Below, piece by piece: positions 25,894 to 33,850 of a stretch of 64,000 nt of DNA (the stretch's first letter is position 1; every line of letters begins with the position of its first letter). Source of the stretch: JAXGMV01 sp040772085 (GTDB lineage Bacteria > Chloroflexota > Anaerolineae > Anaerolineales > Anaerolineaceae); NCBI GenBank assembly GCA_040772085.1, contig JAXGYU010000001.1, forward strand, positions 2,232,001 to 2,296,000. The letters run 5' to 3'. The notes beneath the pieces are model-generated. The model was not told where the DNA came from, ran no database searches, and worked only from the letters and a program-made list of their open reading frames with translations. Made by a program: the position numbers and the translations under genes.

Positions 25894-26770
25894 CGACGAA
25901 CTGGTAGATCTCGGCATTCCCGCGGAGAAGACGCCATGGCAACTGGCGATGGCGCGCTTCACAAAGAACAAAGTTGCCATTGGCGCGTTGGTTGCTCTGG
26001 TGCTGCTTATTCTTGCCGCTGTCCTGGCTCATGTGATCACACCCTACGATCCGATCAAGCGTGATGTCAAAAACCGTTTGCAGCCGCCGACCGCTGAGCA
26101 TTACCTTGGCACTGATGCCCTGGGCCGCGATGTTTACACCCGTATTATGTACGGCGGTCGTGTCAGCATGTGGATCGGTTTTGCTTCAGTGTTCCTCAGC
26201 CTGGTCATCGGTGTTCCGCTTGGACTGATCTCTGGCTACTCAGGCGGCATCATTGATACGATTATCATGCGTATTATGGATTTGATTCTGGCATTTCCGG
26301 GGATTATCTTTGCCATCTGGCTGGTGTCAATGCTGGGTCCGGGGCAGAACCAGGTTATTCTCGCCATCGCGTTCTGGAATCTGCCTGAATACTCGCGTGT
26401 GGTGCGAGCCAGCGTGATGGCAATCAAGGAAATTGATTTTGTTCAGGCTGCCCGGGCGCTGGGTTCGAACTACTGGCAGATTATTTTCGGTCATATGCTG
26501 CCAAACGTTCTGGCGCCGATCATCATCATCAGCAGCCTCTCGATCTCGGGCGCCATCCTTTCGGGCGCGACTCTGAGCTTCCTCGGTTTGGGCGCTCAGC
26601 CGCCGACCCCTGAGTGGGGCGCCATGCTTAATGACGGCCGCCCGTATATTCGTACTGCCTGGTGGCTGGCAATTTTCCCCGGCGTCATGCTGACGCTCGT
26701 GGTGCTCGCCTCGAACCTGGCAGGTGATGGTTTGCGCGACGCGCTTGACCCCCGCGCGACGACACGTTAG
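25859..26770 (+). CDS. ABC transporter permease, DppC/OppC family
   Basis: Permease of 303 residues. HVITPYDPIKRDV, LGTDALGRDVYTRIMYGGRV and the EAA region EIDFVQAARALGSNYWQIIFGHMLPN identify it. The start is inside the previous gene; an ATG two codons later is also possible. The operon closes with a strong terminator and again has no ATPase genes. Confidence 0.94.
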   Translation: MLMSTLESDTINDELVDLGIPAEKTPWQLAMARFTKNKVAIGALVALVLLILAAVLAHVITPYDPIKRDVKNRLQPPTAEHYLGTDALGRDVYTRIMYGGRVSMWIGFASVFLSLVIGVPLGLISGYSGGIIDTIIMRIMDLILAFPGIIFAIWLVSMLGPGQNQVILAIAFWNLPEYSRVVRASVMAIKEIDFVQAARALGSNYWQIIFGHMLPNVLAPIIIISSLSISGAILSGATLSFLGLGAQPPTPEWGAMLNDGRPYIRTAWWLAIFPGVMLTLVVLASNLAGDGLRDALDPRATTR

Positions 26771-26783
26771 TCAATTGATACGC

Positions 26784-26826
26784 AACAAAAAAGTGCTGCC
26801 GGTTGTCAACGGCAGCATTTTTTGTT
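26784..26826 (+). terminator. Intrinsic terminator of second permease operon
   Basis: 18-bp A/T-flanked stem around GTGCTGCCG with a short loop, ending in TTTTTTGTT, 13 bases after the stop codon. Confidence 0.92.
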
Positions 26827-26837
26827 AGCATCAGTGC

Positions 26838-27485
26838 ATGCCTCAGCAAGTTCGAACATCGTATAAAGTGCCCTACTACGCCCAGGTTGCCAGCCCTGAG
26901 ATGGCGGGTGCAATTTTCAGGGAGGAGATCTCCGCCGTCGCGGACCCCAACTGGGCTATCACCGGTGCCGAGTCACCGGATGAGTACGCTTACTGGGTCA
27001 TGCGCGCCTGCGGCATGGTGTGTCTGAAAATGGCGGTTGAGGCCCTGGGCGGACCAGTCCGTCCGCTGATGGCGTGGATTCGCGAAGGGTTGGCGCGCGG
27101 CGCGTACAAGATCCGTAAATACGTGACGGGTGAGCGGGAAGAGATCGGCTGGGTGCATGATGGCCTGATTGCCATGATGCGCGAACAAGGGCTGTCGGCT
27201 GACCGCGGGACAGGAACGGTCAGTGATATTCAGGCGGCGCTGCGCGAGGATAAACTGGTGATCGCCTCCGTCACGTACGAGCTGGGGTCTCTGCTGCCAA
27301 TCACACGCAATTCGGGTCATCTGGTCCTGGTTCACGGCTATCAGTCGGATGAGACTGGTTGCACGGGACTTATACTCAACAATCCCTCAGGCCGAAGCAT
27401 TGAGTTTCAGCAGGATGCCGTGATCCCGATTGAACGGTTCAGGCAAGGGTTTTCCGGCAGGATCATTCGGGTTTGGAAAGAATAG
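26838..27485 (+). CDS. C39-like cysteine peptidase family protein
   Basis: A 215-residue soluble protein resembling the C39_2 (papain-like) peptidase fold. The presumed catalytic cysteine is in YWVMRACGMVCLKMAVEAL, and the histidine in SGHLVLVHGYQSDE followed by LILNNPSG. No signal peptide or ABC exporter domain is present, so it is not a bacteriocin exporter; such standalone proteins are usually of unknown role. There is no Shine-Dalgarno site; a weak TAGCAT box lies six bases before the ATG, so its transcript may be leaderless. Confidence 0.72.
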   Translation: MPQQVRTSYKVPYYAQVASPEMAGAIFREEISAVADPNWAITGAESPDEYAYWVMRACGMVCLKMAVEALGGPVRPLMAWIREGLARGAYKIRKYVTGEREEIGWVHDGLIAMMREQGLSADRGTGTVSDIQAALREDKLVIASVTYELGSLLPITRNSGHLVLVHGYQSDETGCTGLILNNPSGRSIEFQQDAVIPIERFRQGFSGRIIRVWKE

Positions 27486-27518
27486 AATGGTGGGGGTTCG
27501 GGCGGGGTAAAGCACCAT

Positions 27519-27926
27519 ATGCGCGTGACATCATCAGAATTCAAGCATTTCATCGACGAAGAGATCACGGTTGTTCATGCGAACGAGCCCTTGCATAGCA
27601 AATCACCACATTGTCCGGACGCGTTCACCTGGCGGGGGAGCGACTATCAGATAGTTGAGCTGCTGGAGCAATGGCATTCATATGAACGCCGCGGGAAGTT
27701 CGCGAAAAACATGACCGTCGCGCATCTGCAAAGCGCCAGTTCGCGCGGGTCGTTGAATGTCGGGCGTTTCTTCTTTACCGTACGCTGCGCCAGCGGACAA
27801 ATATTTACCGTTTATTATGACCGCAAGGGCAAATCCGTCGATAACCGATCAGGACGCTGGGTGCTTTTGGGTGAAAATGATGATTCTTGCGCATTTCTGG
27901 GAAATAAATCAAAAACAACAAGATAA
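27519..27926 (+). CDS. Small protein of unknown function (DUF6504-like)
   Basis: A 135-residue soluble protein. The central part PDAFTWRGSDYQIVELLEQWHSY and later TVYYDRKGKS...GRWVLLG resembles short DUF6504-type proteins known from Gram-positive and Chloroflexota genomes, which fold as a small beta-rich domain. I cannot name a function. It lies 33 bases after the C39-like gene on the same strand, with a G-rich leader, and is followed by a new promoter. Confidence 0.5.
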   Translation: MRVTSSEFKHFIDEEITVVHANEPLHSKSPHCPDAFTWRGSDYQIVELLEQWHSYERRGKFAKNMTVAHLQSASSRGSLNVGRFFFTVRCASGQIFTVYYDRKGKSVDNRSGRWVLLGENDDSCAFLGNKSKTTR

Positions 27927-27950
27927 AAATAAATAATATTAAATTGACTA

Positions 27951-27994
27951 TTGACAATCTAAATAGTTAATGCTATATTCAATCAAGATTGATT
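27951..27994 (+). promoter_or_regulatory. Strong promoter with operator-like palindrome for the DUF2089 operon
   Basis: TTGACA (27951-27956), 17-base spacer, TATATT (27974-27979). Directly downstream, over the expected transcription start, is the palindrome AATCAA-GA-TTGATT (27981-27994). Its position would allow a repressor to block initiation; the zinc-ribbon/HTH-like DUF2089 protein in the same operon is a candidate (inference). Confidence 0.72.
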
Positions 27995-28024
27995 ACGGTA
28001 ACTTAAATAATCTTGAGGTGAAAA

Positions 28025-28264
28025 ATGTACGAAAACACTATTTATGATTTGTCAGCGGCTTTGCTGCATAAGGAACTGGAGAACAATCTGCGTCGGGCTC
28101 AACGTCCGGAATGGTATTACCATGAATTTCAGACCATATCAAAGAAACCCGCGCTCGCTGCTCTTGGTAAAATGTTGATATGGTTAGGCGCGGTTGCCTA
28201 CAAGCTCGCTGGCTACAAGGAACTGGGCAGGCGCCTGCAATTTTTAACAGCGGAAAGCAATTAA
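28025..28264 (+). CDS. Small basic protein of unknown function
   Basis: A 79-residue protein with GAGGTG four bases before the ATG, so it is very probably translated. It has a hydrophilic N-terminal half (LLHKELENNLRRAQRPEWYY) and one moderately hydrophobic stretch (LGKMLIWLGAVAYKLAGY). It is the first gene of the operon with DUF2089 and a SHOCT-like protein, 16 bases apart. I do not recognise it. Confidence 0.65.
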   Translation: MYENTIYDLSAALLHKELENNLRRAQRPEWYYHEFQTISKKPALAALGKMLIWLGAVAYKLAGYKELGRRLQFLTAESN

Positions 28265-28280
28265 TCCTTCTGGAGGGATC

Positions 28281-28688
28281 ATGTATCCAACACCAACAAA
28301 ATGCCATGTTTGCGGCAATCAGGAACTCGAGATCATCAAGCTGGCTTGTCCCAATTGCGGGACTGTGACTGAAGGCCGCTTCATTCCGCCCAGCAATCCC
28401 TTCGCTGGTCTGACGGATGATCAAATGCAATTCATCCTGGCATTTGTCCGCTGTGAAGGGAAGCTGAACCGGCTGGAGGAGGAGCTCAATCTTTCCTATC
28501 CAACGCTGCGCAATCGTCTGAACGAAGTGATCAGCGCGCTGGGTTATGAGCCGGGCAGGGAGGAAGTCGTCACCCGTGCGCCAGCTGTTGACCGCGCGCA
28601 TATCCTTGAAGAACTTGCCAAAGGCAACATTACGGCTGAGGAAGCCCAGGCGCAACTGACAGGTAAGACGTTGACAAAAGGGGATTGA
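28281..28688 (+). CDS. DUF2089 family zinc-ribbon regulator-like protein
   Basis: A 135-residue protein with an N-terminal zinc ribbon (CHVCGNQELEIIKLACPNCG) followed by a helix-turn-helix-like part: FILAFVRCEGKLNRLEEELNLSYPTLRNRLNEVISALG. This is the DUF2089 arrangement, seen in presumed transcription regulators. The C-terminal part (ILEELAKGNITAEEAQAQL) is a short SHOCT-like helix pair. GGAGGG precedes the start. Its stop overlaps the next start, so the two are co-translated. It may control its own operon through the palindrome at 27981-27994 (inference). Confidence 0.88.
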   Translation: MYPTPTKCHVCGNQELEIIKLACPNCGTVTEGRFIPPSNPFAGLTDDQMQFILAFVRCEGKLNRLEEELNLSYPTLRNRLNEVISALGYEPGREEVVTRAPAVDRAHILEELAKGNITAEEAQAQLTGKTLTKGD

Positions 28689-29119
28689 TGATGACGACCG
28701 AAGATGAGCGTTTGAAAGTACTGCGCATGCTGCAAAATGGATCAATTTCCGTTGAAGAGTCCATTCAACTGCTGGATGCGCTGGACATGAATTCAGATGA
28801 CATCTCGTCGGATAGGGTTGAACAGGCCTGGTCAGCACAGCCAGAGGTCAGTGCGTACTCTTCATCAGCCAGCACCCGCGGCAGGATCTTACAGATCAAG
28901 GTGAGTGATACAGTCAGCGGCGAGACAAAGATCAACGTCCGCTTGCCAGTCGGCGTGATCAAGGCCGGTCTCAAACTGGGCATGCGGTTCACGCCCGATC
29001 TGGACAGCCAGGTAGAGAATTCTGAAGTGATGGAAAAAATCAATTCCGGCGCGACCGGAGAGATCCTCGATTTGGTTGATGAGGCTGACCAGGAACGCGT
29101 GCAGGTCTCCATCGAGTAA
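28688..29119 (+). CDS. SHOCT-like / YvlB-type protein
   Basis: A 143-residue protein. The N-terminus (DERLKVLRMLQNGSISVEESIQLLDAL) is the two-helix SHOCT-like domain that also ends the DUF2089 partner; the rest contains RILQIKVSDTVSGETKINVRLPVGVIKAGLKLG, a small beta-rich domain common in such proteins next to DUF2089. The start ATG overlaps the preceding stop. Function unknown; related proteins in Firmicutes sit in membrane-stress operons. Confidence 0.78.
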   Translation: MMTTEDERLKVLRMLQNGSISVEESIQLLDALDMNSDDISSDRVEQAWSAQPEVSAYSSSASTRGRILQIKVSDTVSGETKINVRLPVGVIKAGLKLGMRFTPDLDSQVENSEVMEKINSGATGEILDLVDEADQERVQVSIE

Positions 29120-29196
29120 ACGCATCGGAACCTTGGGAATTATTTCTTGCAAACAGTTCGAACCGGCAGGAGCGGGCGGTTTGGTCAGGTAAAGGT

Positions 29197-30507
29197 ATGC
29201 CAAATTCTGAGTTTGAAGTCACTGATACGAGCAACGAAAAACCCTGGAAGGTCAGCTTTGGACTGCTTTGGGCGAGCCAGTCGGTCTCGATGATCGGCAG
29301 CTCGCTGGTGCAATTTGCCTTGATCTGGTGGATCACTGAGAAGACGGGTTCTGCGGTCAGCCTCTCGACGGCTACCATCATGTTCCTGCTCCCGGGAGTC
29401 ATCCTGGGACCGTTTATCGGCGCGCTGGTGGATCGCTGGAATCGCAAGCTGACCATGATTTATGCCGACATTTTCACCGCTCTTGGCGCGCTCGCGCTCT
29501 TTTTCCTTTATTACACCAATACATTGCAGCTATGGCATGTGTATCTAATCCTCTTTTTGCGCTCGCTGACCGGAACTTTCCAATGGCCGGCGATGCAATC
29601 CTCGCTTTCATTGCTTGTACCTGAGAAGCACCTGTCACGCGTCGCGGGGTTGAACATGGCGGTCCGGGGAGCGACAAACATCATCTCGCCGCCATTAGGC
29701 GCGCTGCTGGTGAGCTGGCAGCCGATGCACAACGTGATGCTGGTGGATATCATTTCAGCCGTTCTGGCTGTAAGCATGATGGCAATGGCGACGATCAAGG
29801 AGACAAAAACCGCGCAGGCATTGATGCCGGCAACAGTAAAAACCTTATGGTTCGATGTCAAGGCAGCCGCCAGGTTCATCTTCCAATGGAAGGGCTTGCG
29901 GATGTTGATCCTCTTCGCCGTGGTGCTGAACATTCTGGCAACGCCGGCATTCTCCCTCTTCCCGCTGCTGGTGACAAGCCATTACAACGGCGGTGTCTGG
30001 CATCTGTCTACTGGCCAGACTGTCGCCGGAATTGGTTTTTTGGTCGGCGGTTTGCTCTTTTCGGTCTGGGGCGGTTTCAGGAAAAAAATCCACACGATGT
30101 TTGCCGCCCTGGCGTTGATGGGGTCAGGTTCGCTGATCATGGGACTTAGTCCCATGAACGCTTTCTGGCTGGGGATGGTCGGCATGTTCCTGATTGACTT
30201 CGCCAATCCGTTCAGTTCAGGCAGCTTTATCGCCATCGTGCAAGCCAGAGTGCCGGTCGAGATTCAGGGCAGGGTGTTCACCATGAGCGAAGCATCCATG
30301 CAGGCTTTTGCGCCATTGGCGCTGCTCGCCGCGGGTCCGCTGGCGGATATATACGGCGTACCGATCTGGTATCTGATCTTCGGCGTCGGGACAATCATGT
30401 TGGCAGTGATCGGCCTGATGAACCGCGACATAACCAACATTGAGTCGCAGGTGCAGACGATATCCTCGGACGTGTCCGCGACGCAATTAGATCAATCGAT
30501 ATCCTAG
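29197..30507 (+). CDS. MFS efflux transporter
   Basis: A 436-residue transporter with twelve predicted helices, of the MFS_3 / macrolide- or enterobactin-exporter type. The motif GALVDRWNRKLTMIYADIF between helices 2 and 3 is the MFS signature; SLLVPEKHLSRVAGLNMAVRGATNIISPPLGALL is typical of this branch. A GGT-rich site precedes the ATG. It may belong to the DUF2089 operon, 77 bases upstream. The last four bases overlap the convergent rhomboid gene. Substrate unknown. Confidence 0.9.
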   Translation: MPNSEFEVTDTSNEKPWKVSFGLLWASQSVSMIGSSLVQFALIWWITEKTGSAVSLSTATIMFLLPGVILGPFIGALVDRWNRKLTMIYADIFTALGALALFFLYYTNTLQLWHVYLILFLRSLTGTFQWPAMQSSLSLLVPEKHLSRVAGLNMAVRGATNIISPPLGALLVSWQPMHNVMLVDIISAVLAVSMMAMATIKETKTAQALMPATVKTLWFDVKAAARFIFQWKGLRMLILFAVVLNILATPAFSLFPLLVTSHYNGGVWHLSTGQTVAGIGFLVGGLLFSVWGGFRKKIHTMFAALALMGSGSLIMGLSPMNAFWLGMVGMFLIDFANPFSSGSFIAIVQARVPVEIQGRVFTMSEASMQAFAPLALLAAGPLADIYGVPIWYLIFGVGTIMLAVIGLMNRDITNIESQVQTISSDVSATQLDQSIS

Positions 30508-31304
30508 CGATTTAGGAAAACAGCGGCTAACGCGATGCCGAGCAGAACGACAAATTCCAGAATGGTAATGAGTAATATTCTGGTTTTGTCGGTACGGTCA
30601 TGCAGTTTGACAACGCCAGCGTAAAGTTCCGGCGCGAGAACAGGTCCAGCGAACCAGGCGAAGATACCGCCGCCAATCAATCCGCCCAGGTGTGCCCAAT
30701 TATCAATCCCTGGCGTCAGGCCAAATCCCAGATTGATCAGGACGATCATACCCAGTTGAATCAGAACCGTGCGGGACTGCTGACCGAATAATTCACGGTT
30801 GCGGTAGACGAAAACAATTTGCGCCGCGATCAGACCAAATATCGCGGATGATGCGCCGAGCGAGGGGTTGGTCGTCAGGAAGAGTGACAGCAGACTGCCC
30901 GAGATGCCGCTCAGAACGTAGAGCGAAAGAAACCTGCTTGATCCATAAGAGCGTTCCAGGTCAGGTCCAAGCGCGTTGAGCGCGTACATGTTAAACAGGA
31001 TGTGCATCAGGTTGCCGTGCACCAGCACGGGCGTAATTAGCCGCCATAGCTGCCCGGCAAGGATAGCCTGGTTGACTTTCGCCAGGTAGGCAGCGGGAAT
31101 ATCCACCCTGAATAAGAACTCAGTGGCCGTCTGCGCGATGAAAATGATGATCGTCAGCGCGAGTATGGCGTAACTGACGACTGGCTTGTTGTTGGGGAGG
31201 ACGATTTCTATCTTTCGCTCTGGCTGTGGCGCGGGCTCGATCACTTCGCCAGTCCAGGGGTCTTCAGGTCGCCGTTCCGATTCAGGATGCAACGAGTCAT
31301 TCAT
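30504..31304 (-). CDS. Rhomboid family intramembrane serine protease
   Basis: A 266-residue protein with about 70 soluble N-terminal residues and six helices. The catalytic serine lies in LGASSAIFGL (usually GASGAIFG) and the histidine in WAHLGGLIGGG; HGNLMHILFNMYAL carries the conserved loop. The second glycine of the serine motif is replaced by serine, a tolerated change in some rhomboids. It overlaps the end of the upstream gmk gene, so the two form an operon. Confidence 0.92.
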   Translation of the reverse strand: MNDSLHPESERRPEDPWTGEVIEPAPQPERKIEIVLPNNKPVVSYAILALTIIIFIAQTATEFLFRVDIPAAYLAKVNQAILAGQLWRLITPVLVHGNLMHILFNMYALNALGPDLERSYGSSRFLSLYVLSGISGSLLSLFLTTNPSLGASSAIFGLIAAQIVFVYRNRELFGQQSRTVLIQLGMIVLINLGFGLTPGIDNWAHLGGLIGGGIFAWFAGPVLAPELYAGVVKLHDRTDKTRILLITILEFVVLLGIALAAVFLNR

Positions 31305-31929
31305 TCGGTTCTACAGAGATGCGCGAGTGCTCAGCCGATATGATCGCCAGTATGCGGTTGACGGTTTCTTCAATATTGTTTTCCGCGTTGACGACCGCGT
31401 AATCGAATTCCCGGCTGGCGCATATCTCGTCTTTTACCTTGGCGATCCTGACCTGCAATTCCTCGTCGCTTTCACTTTTTCGCCGCACAAGACGCTTATG
31501 CCACTCTTCGGTACTGCTGGGGATGAGGAAAATCAGGATGGCATTCGGCCAGAGCGCTTTGAGCTTCATGGCGCCTTGCACGTCCAGCCGCAGCAATACA
31601 TCTTTGCCGCTGGCGAGCGCGTCGGTGATCTGCTGTTTCGGTACGCCTTTGTAGGTGTCATAGACCACCGAGTATTCAACCAGCTCATCGCCGGCGATCA
31701 TGGATTCAAATTGTTCCTTGCTGACGAAATAATAGTCCTTGCCATGCACTTCACCCACGCGCGGTTTGCGGCTGGCAACGGTGACGACGAAATGAAAGGG
31801 ATAATCGCGCTGGCGCAGCATGCCCACAACGGTATCTTTGCCGATGCCGGAGGGTCCGCTGATGATGGTCAGCAGCGGGCGATGGTCGAGTATGTCGAAG
31901 TTGAGATCGTCCAGCTTGAGCTTTTTCAA
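31297..31929 (-). CDS. gmk: Guanylate kinase
   Basis: Converts GMP to GDP with ATP; 210 residues. P-loop GPSGIGKDT, then VTVASRKPRVGEVHGKDYYFV (GMP-binding segment) and LLRLDVQGAMKLK. The lid region RKSESDEELQVRI follows. A longer frame to 32067 exists, but a TTG at 31929 has GAGGG just upstream and lies 24 bases after a perfect -10 box, so it is preferred. The C-terminal end overlaps the rhomboid gene. Confidence 0.93.
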   Translation of the reverse strand: MKKLKLDDLNFDILDHRPLLTIISGPSGIGKDTVVGMLRQRDYPFHFVVTVASRKPRVGEVHGKDYYFVSKEQFESMIAGDELVEYSVVYDTYKGVPKQQITDALASGKDVLLRLDVQGAMKLKALWPNAILIFLIPSSTEEWHKRLVRRKSESDEELQVRIAKVKDEICASREFDYAVVNAENNIEETVNRILAIISAEHSRISVEPNE

Positions 31930-31953
31930 AAGACCCTCTTTTGATGTTGTTAG

Positions 31954-31982
31954 ATTATAAGCACATTGCAGGGTGTTGGCAA
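31954..31982 (-). promoter_or_regulatory. gmk promoter
   Basis: On the minus strand TTGCCA (31977-31982), 17-base spacer and TATAAT (31954-31959). The -35 box overlaps the -35 box of the divergent FmdB gene promoter. Confidence 0.75.
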
Positions 31983-32005
31983 ATCCATGCCGGCAAGGAT
32001 AGAAT
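31976..32005 (+). promoter_or_regulatory. Promoter of FmdB-like gene, overlapping the gmk promoter
   Basis: TTGGCA (31976-31981), 18-base spacer and TAGAAT (32000-32005). Its -35 hexamer shares five bases with the opposite-strand gmk -35, so the two promoters may exclude each other. Confidence 0.55.
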
Positions 32006-32036
32006 ATTGTCAGTGAGTATGCAGGAGTGATGATAG

Positions 32037-32402
32037 ATGCCACTGTATGAGTTCCGCTGCCAGTCATGCGGCAAGCGCTTTGATGTCCGGATCAGCTACG
32101 CTGACTATGACAATCACACGGCGCGTTGTACCTGGTGCGGCAGTACGGATGTTACCCGCAAGATCGGTCGGGTACGTGTTGCCCGCTCGGATGAAGCGCA
32201 CTTGCAGGCCATGTCTGACCCCGCCTCCATGGCAGAATTTGAAAATGACCCCAAGGCGATGGGCAGGATGATGCGCACCATGAGTTCACAGATGGGTGAG
32301 GATATGGGCGCGGAATTCAACGAAATTGTTGGCAGGCTTGAACGCGGCGAAAATCCCGAGAGTATTGAACGGGATATGCCGGACATCGCGCCGGAGCCAT
32401 AA
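32037..32402 (+). CDS. FmdB-family zinc ribbon protein
   Basis: A 121-residue protein with an N-terminal zinc ribbon: MPLYEFRCQSCGKRFD and RCTWCGSTDVTR supply two CxxC pairs. The remainder is acidic and methionine-rich (RMMRTMSSQMGEDMG). FmdB-type proteins are thought to be regulatory or nucleic-acid-binding, without an agreed function. A CAGGAG site precedes the ATG. It is divergent from gmk. Confidence 0.88.
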   Translation: MPLYEFRCQSCGKRFDVRISYADYDNHTARCTWCGSTDVTRKIGRVRVARSDEAHLQAMSDPASMAEFENDPKAMGRMMRTMSSQMGEDMGAEFNEIVGRLERGENPESIERDMPDIAPEP

Positions 32403-32422
32403 TCCATAGCAAACAAATAAGG

Positions 32423-33688
32423 CTATCGCGCGGCTGATTTCAGTTGATCGAAACTGGTCATCCAGGAGATCGTATTGACAAACTCAGCCAGTGATTTACT
32501 CTCCTGCCTGAGCTTGCGTACCGCAGGGCCGACCGGGTCTTCACCCGCGGCGCCTTGCGGCGAGTCGGCGTAAGCGCCATGGAAGGCAAAATAGGCTTGA
32601 TTCAGGCGCCGGATGTGATAGCCGTTCTCCCACAGGAAGACCCGCCGCTCCTCCATATACGCTTCAGCTTCTTCAATTTTATTTTCAGCCAGCAGCTTAT
32701 CCGCGGTCACACGGGTCTCATGCATTTCCTTGCGGAAGTCAAAGGCTGGCGGTTCAGGCGTTGGCGCGGGTTTTTCCTTCTCCACCTGCGACGGGGGAGG
32801 CGGCGGCACGAGCTCAGGGTAATAGGCTTCCAGCACCAGATGGCTAATCTCCGCGCCGGCGATTGAGGCAACGGTTTCGTTCATCGTGCGCAGTTGCGGC
32901 GTATGATCATAAAGGATGCCCAGCGGGCGCAGGGTCAGGTAATTATGAATCCATTCATGCGCGACGGTATCGATCAGCCAGGGCAGGTTGCTGGTCTGCA
33001 TCACCATGGTGGGGTAGACGCCAACACCGCCGATCTCGACGATCAGGGCAGAGACTGTCCTATCCTGCTCGACCGCTTTTTCGAACGCGACGATCTTCTC
33101 CATTGTCAGGTCGGGGTCCAGCGAAATGTTGGCGATCTGGGTGATCTTGTCTCGCGGTGAGACAATCAGCGCGTAGGGCAGCGGAGATATTTGATACAGC
33201 ACCGGCGGGATCGGCTGCCCGCCGAGGGTCAAGCCGAGATCGCTCAGGACCGCGGCAATTTGCGACTGAATGATGGCTTCGACTTCCGGCGCTTTCTGAT
33301 TGATGCGCGTAGTCAGTTCGTCACGTTCAGCGATCGTCTCAGCCGCCGCGGTCTGCGGGTCCGGGATGTTCGGATCACCGTAAATCTGGCGCAGTTTCTC
33401 CTCAGCGGCGTGCAGGCTGTCGATATCCTTGAGGTATGCGTTGACCAATGCTTTGTGTTGATCAGCAGATGAGAACGTGCTTTCGTCCAATGCCGCCTGA
33501 CTGTTTTTACGTCCCAGCGCGTCGAGAGCCCAGGCAGTGTAATCAAATTCACTCGAGCGGACGTACTTTCTCATGCGGGTTTCTGATTTATTGAATATCT
33601 GGACACTGCTGCTCAGAAATAGCATGGCAAAAAGCGTGATGATCACCAGACTGGTGGCGGTTTTGATCCAGCGTGCAGTTGAGTCCAT
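32423..33688 (-). CDS. Membrane-anchored putative zinc metallopeptidase
   Basis: A 421-residue protein with one N-terminal hydrophobic anchor (IKTATSLVIITLFAMLFLSSS) and an outer domain. It has a metalloprotease motif, DTVAHEWIHNYLTLRP, followed after about 25 residues by TMNETVASIAG, whose glutamate could be the third zinc ligand as in gluzincins. A proline-rich hinge (PPPPPSQVEKEKPAPTPEPP) separates a C-terminal helical part. I cannot name the family. The reading frame extends upstream, but TATAAT lies six bases before the ATG at 33688 and there is no ribosome site, so a leaderless start here is favoured. Confidence 0.65.
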   Translation of the reverse strand: MDSTARWIKTATSLVIITLFAMLFLSSSVQIFNKSETRMRKYVRSSEFDYTAWALDALGRKNSQAALDESTFSSADQHKALVNAYLKDIDSLHAAEEKLRQIYGDPNIPDPQTAAAETIAERDELTTRINQKAPEVEAIIQSQIAAVLSDLGLTLGGQPIPPVLYQISPLPYALIVSPRDKITQIANISLDPDLTMEKIVAFEKAVEQDRTVSALIVEIGGVGVYPTMVMQTSNLPWLIDTVAHEWIHNYLTLRPLGILYDHTPQLRTMNETVASIAGAEISHLVLEAYYPELVPPPPPSQVEKEKPAPTPEPPAFDFRKEMHETRVTADKLLAENKIEEAEAYMEERRVFLWENGYHIRRLNQAYFAFHGAYADSPQGAAGEDPVGPAVRKLRQESKSLAEFVNTISWMTSFDQLKSAAR

Positions 33689-33778
33689 GCCGATATTATA
33701 AGCAACCCCCGCGATCATCACGCCTAAAGCTGAAAATTTTTTCATCAGAAAGTGGGCAGAAGCACTAAAAAAAGCGGT

Positions 33779-33784
33779 TATAAT
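33779..33784 (+). promoter_or_regulatory. Putative -10 box of cytochrome operon
   Basis: TATAAT about 67 bases before the cytochrome start codon, in an A/T-rich gap; no good -35 is seen at the usual distance. Confidence 0.35.
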
Positions 33785-33850
33785 TAAATTCAGATTAGAA
33801 TTATGCAATATATCCACTTTTCTCAGCACTAATTTTTGGAGTTGCGGCAA

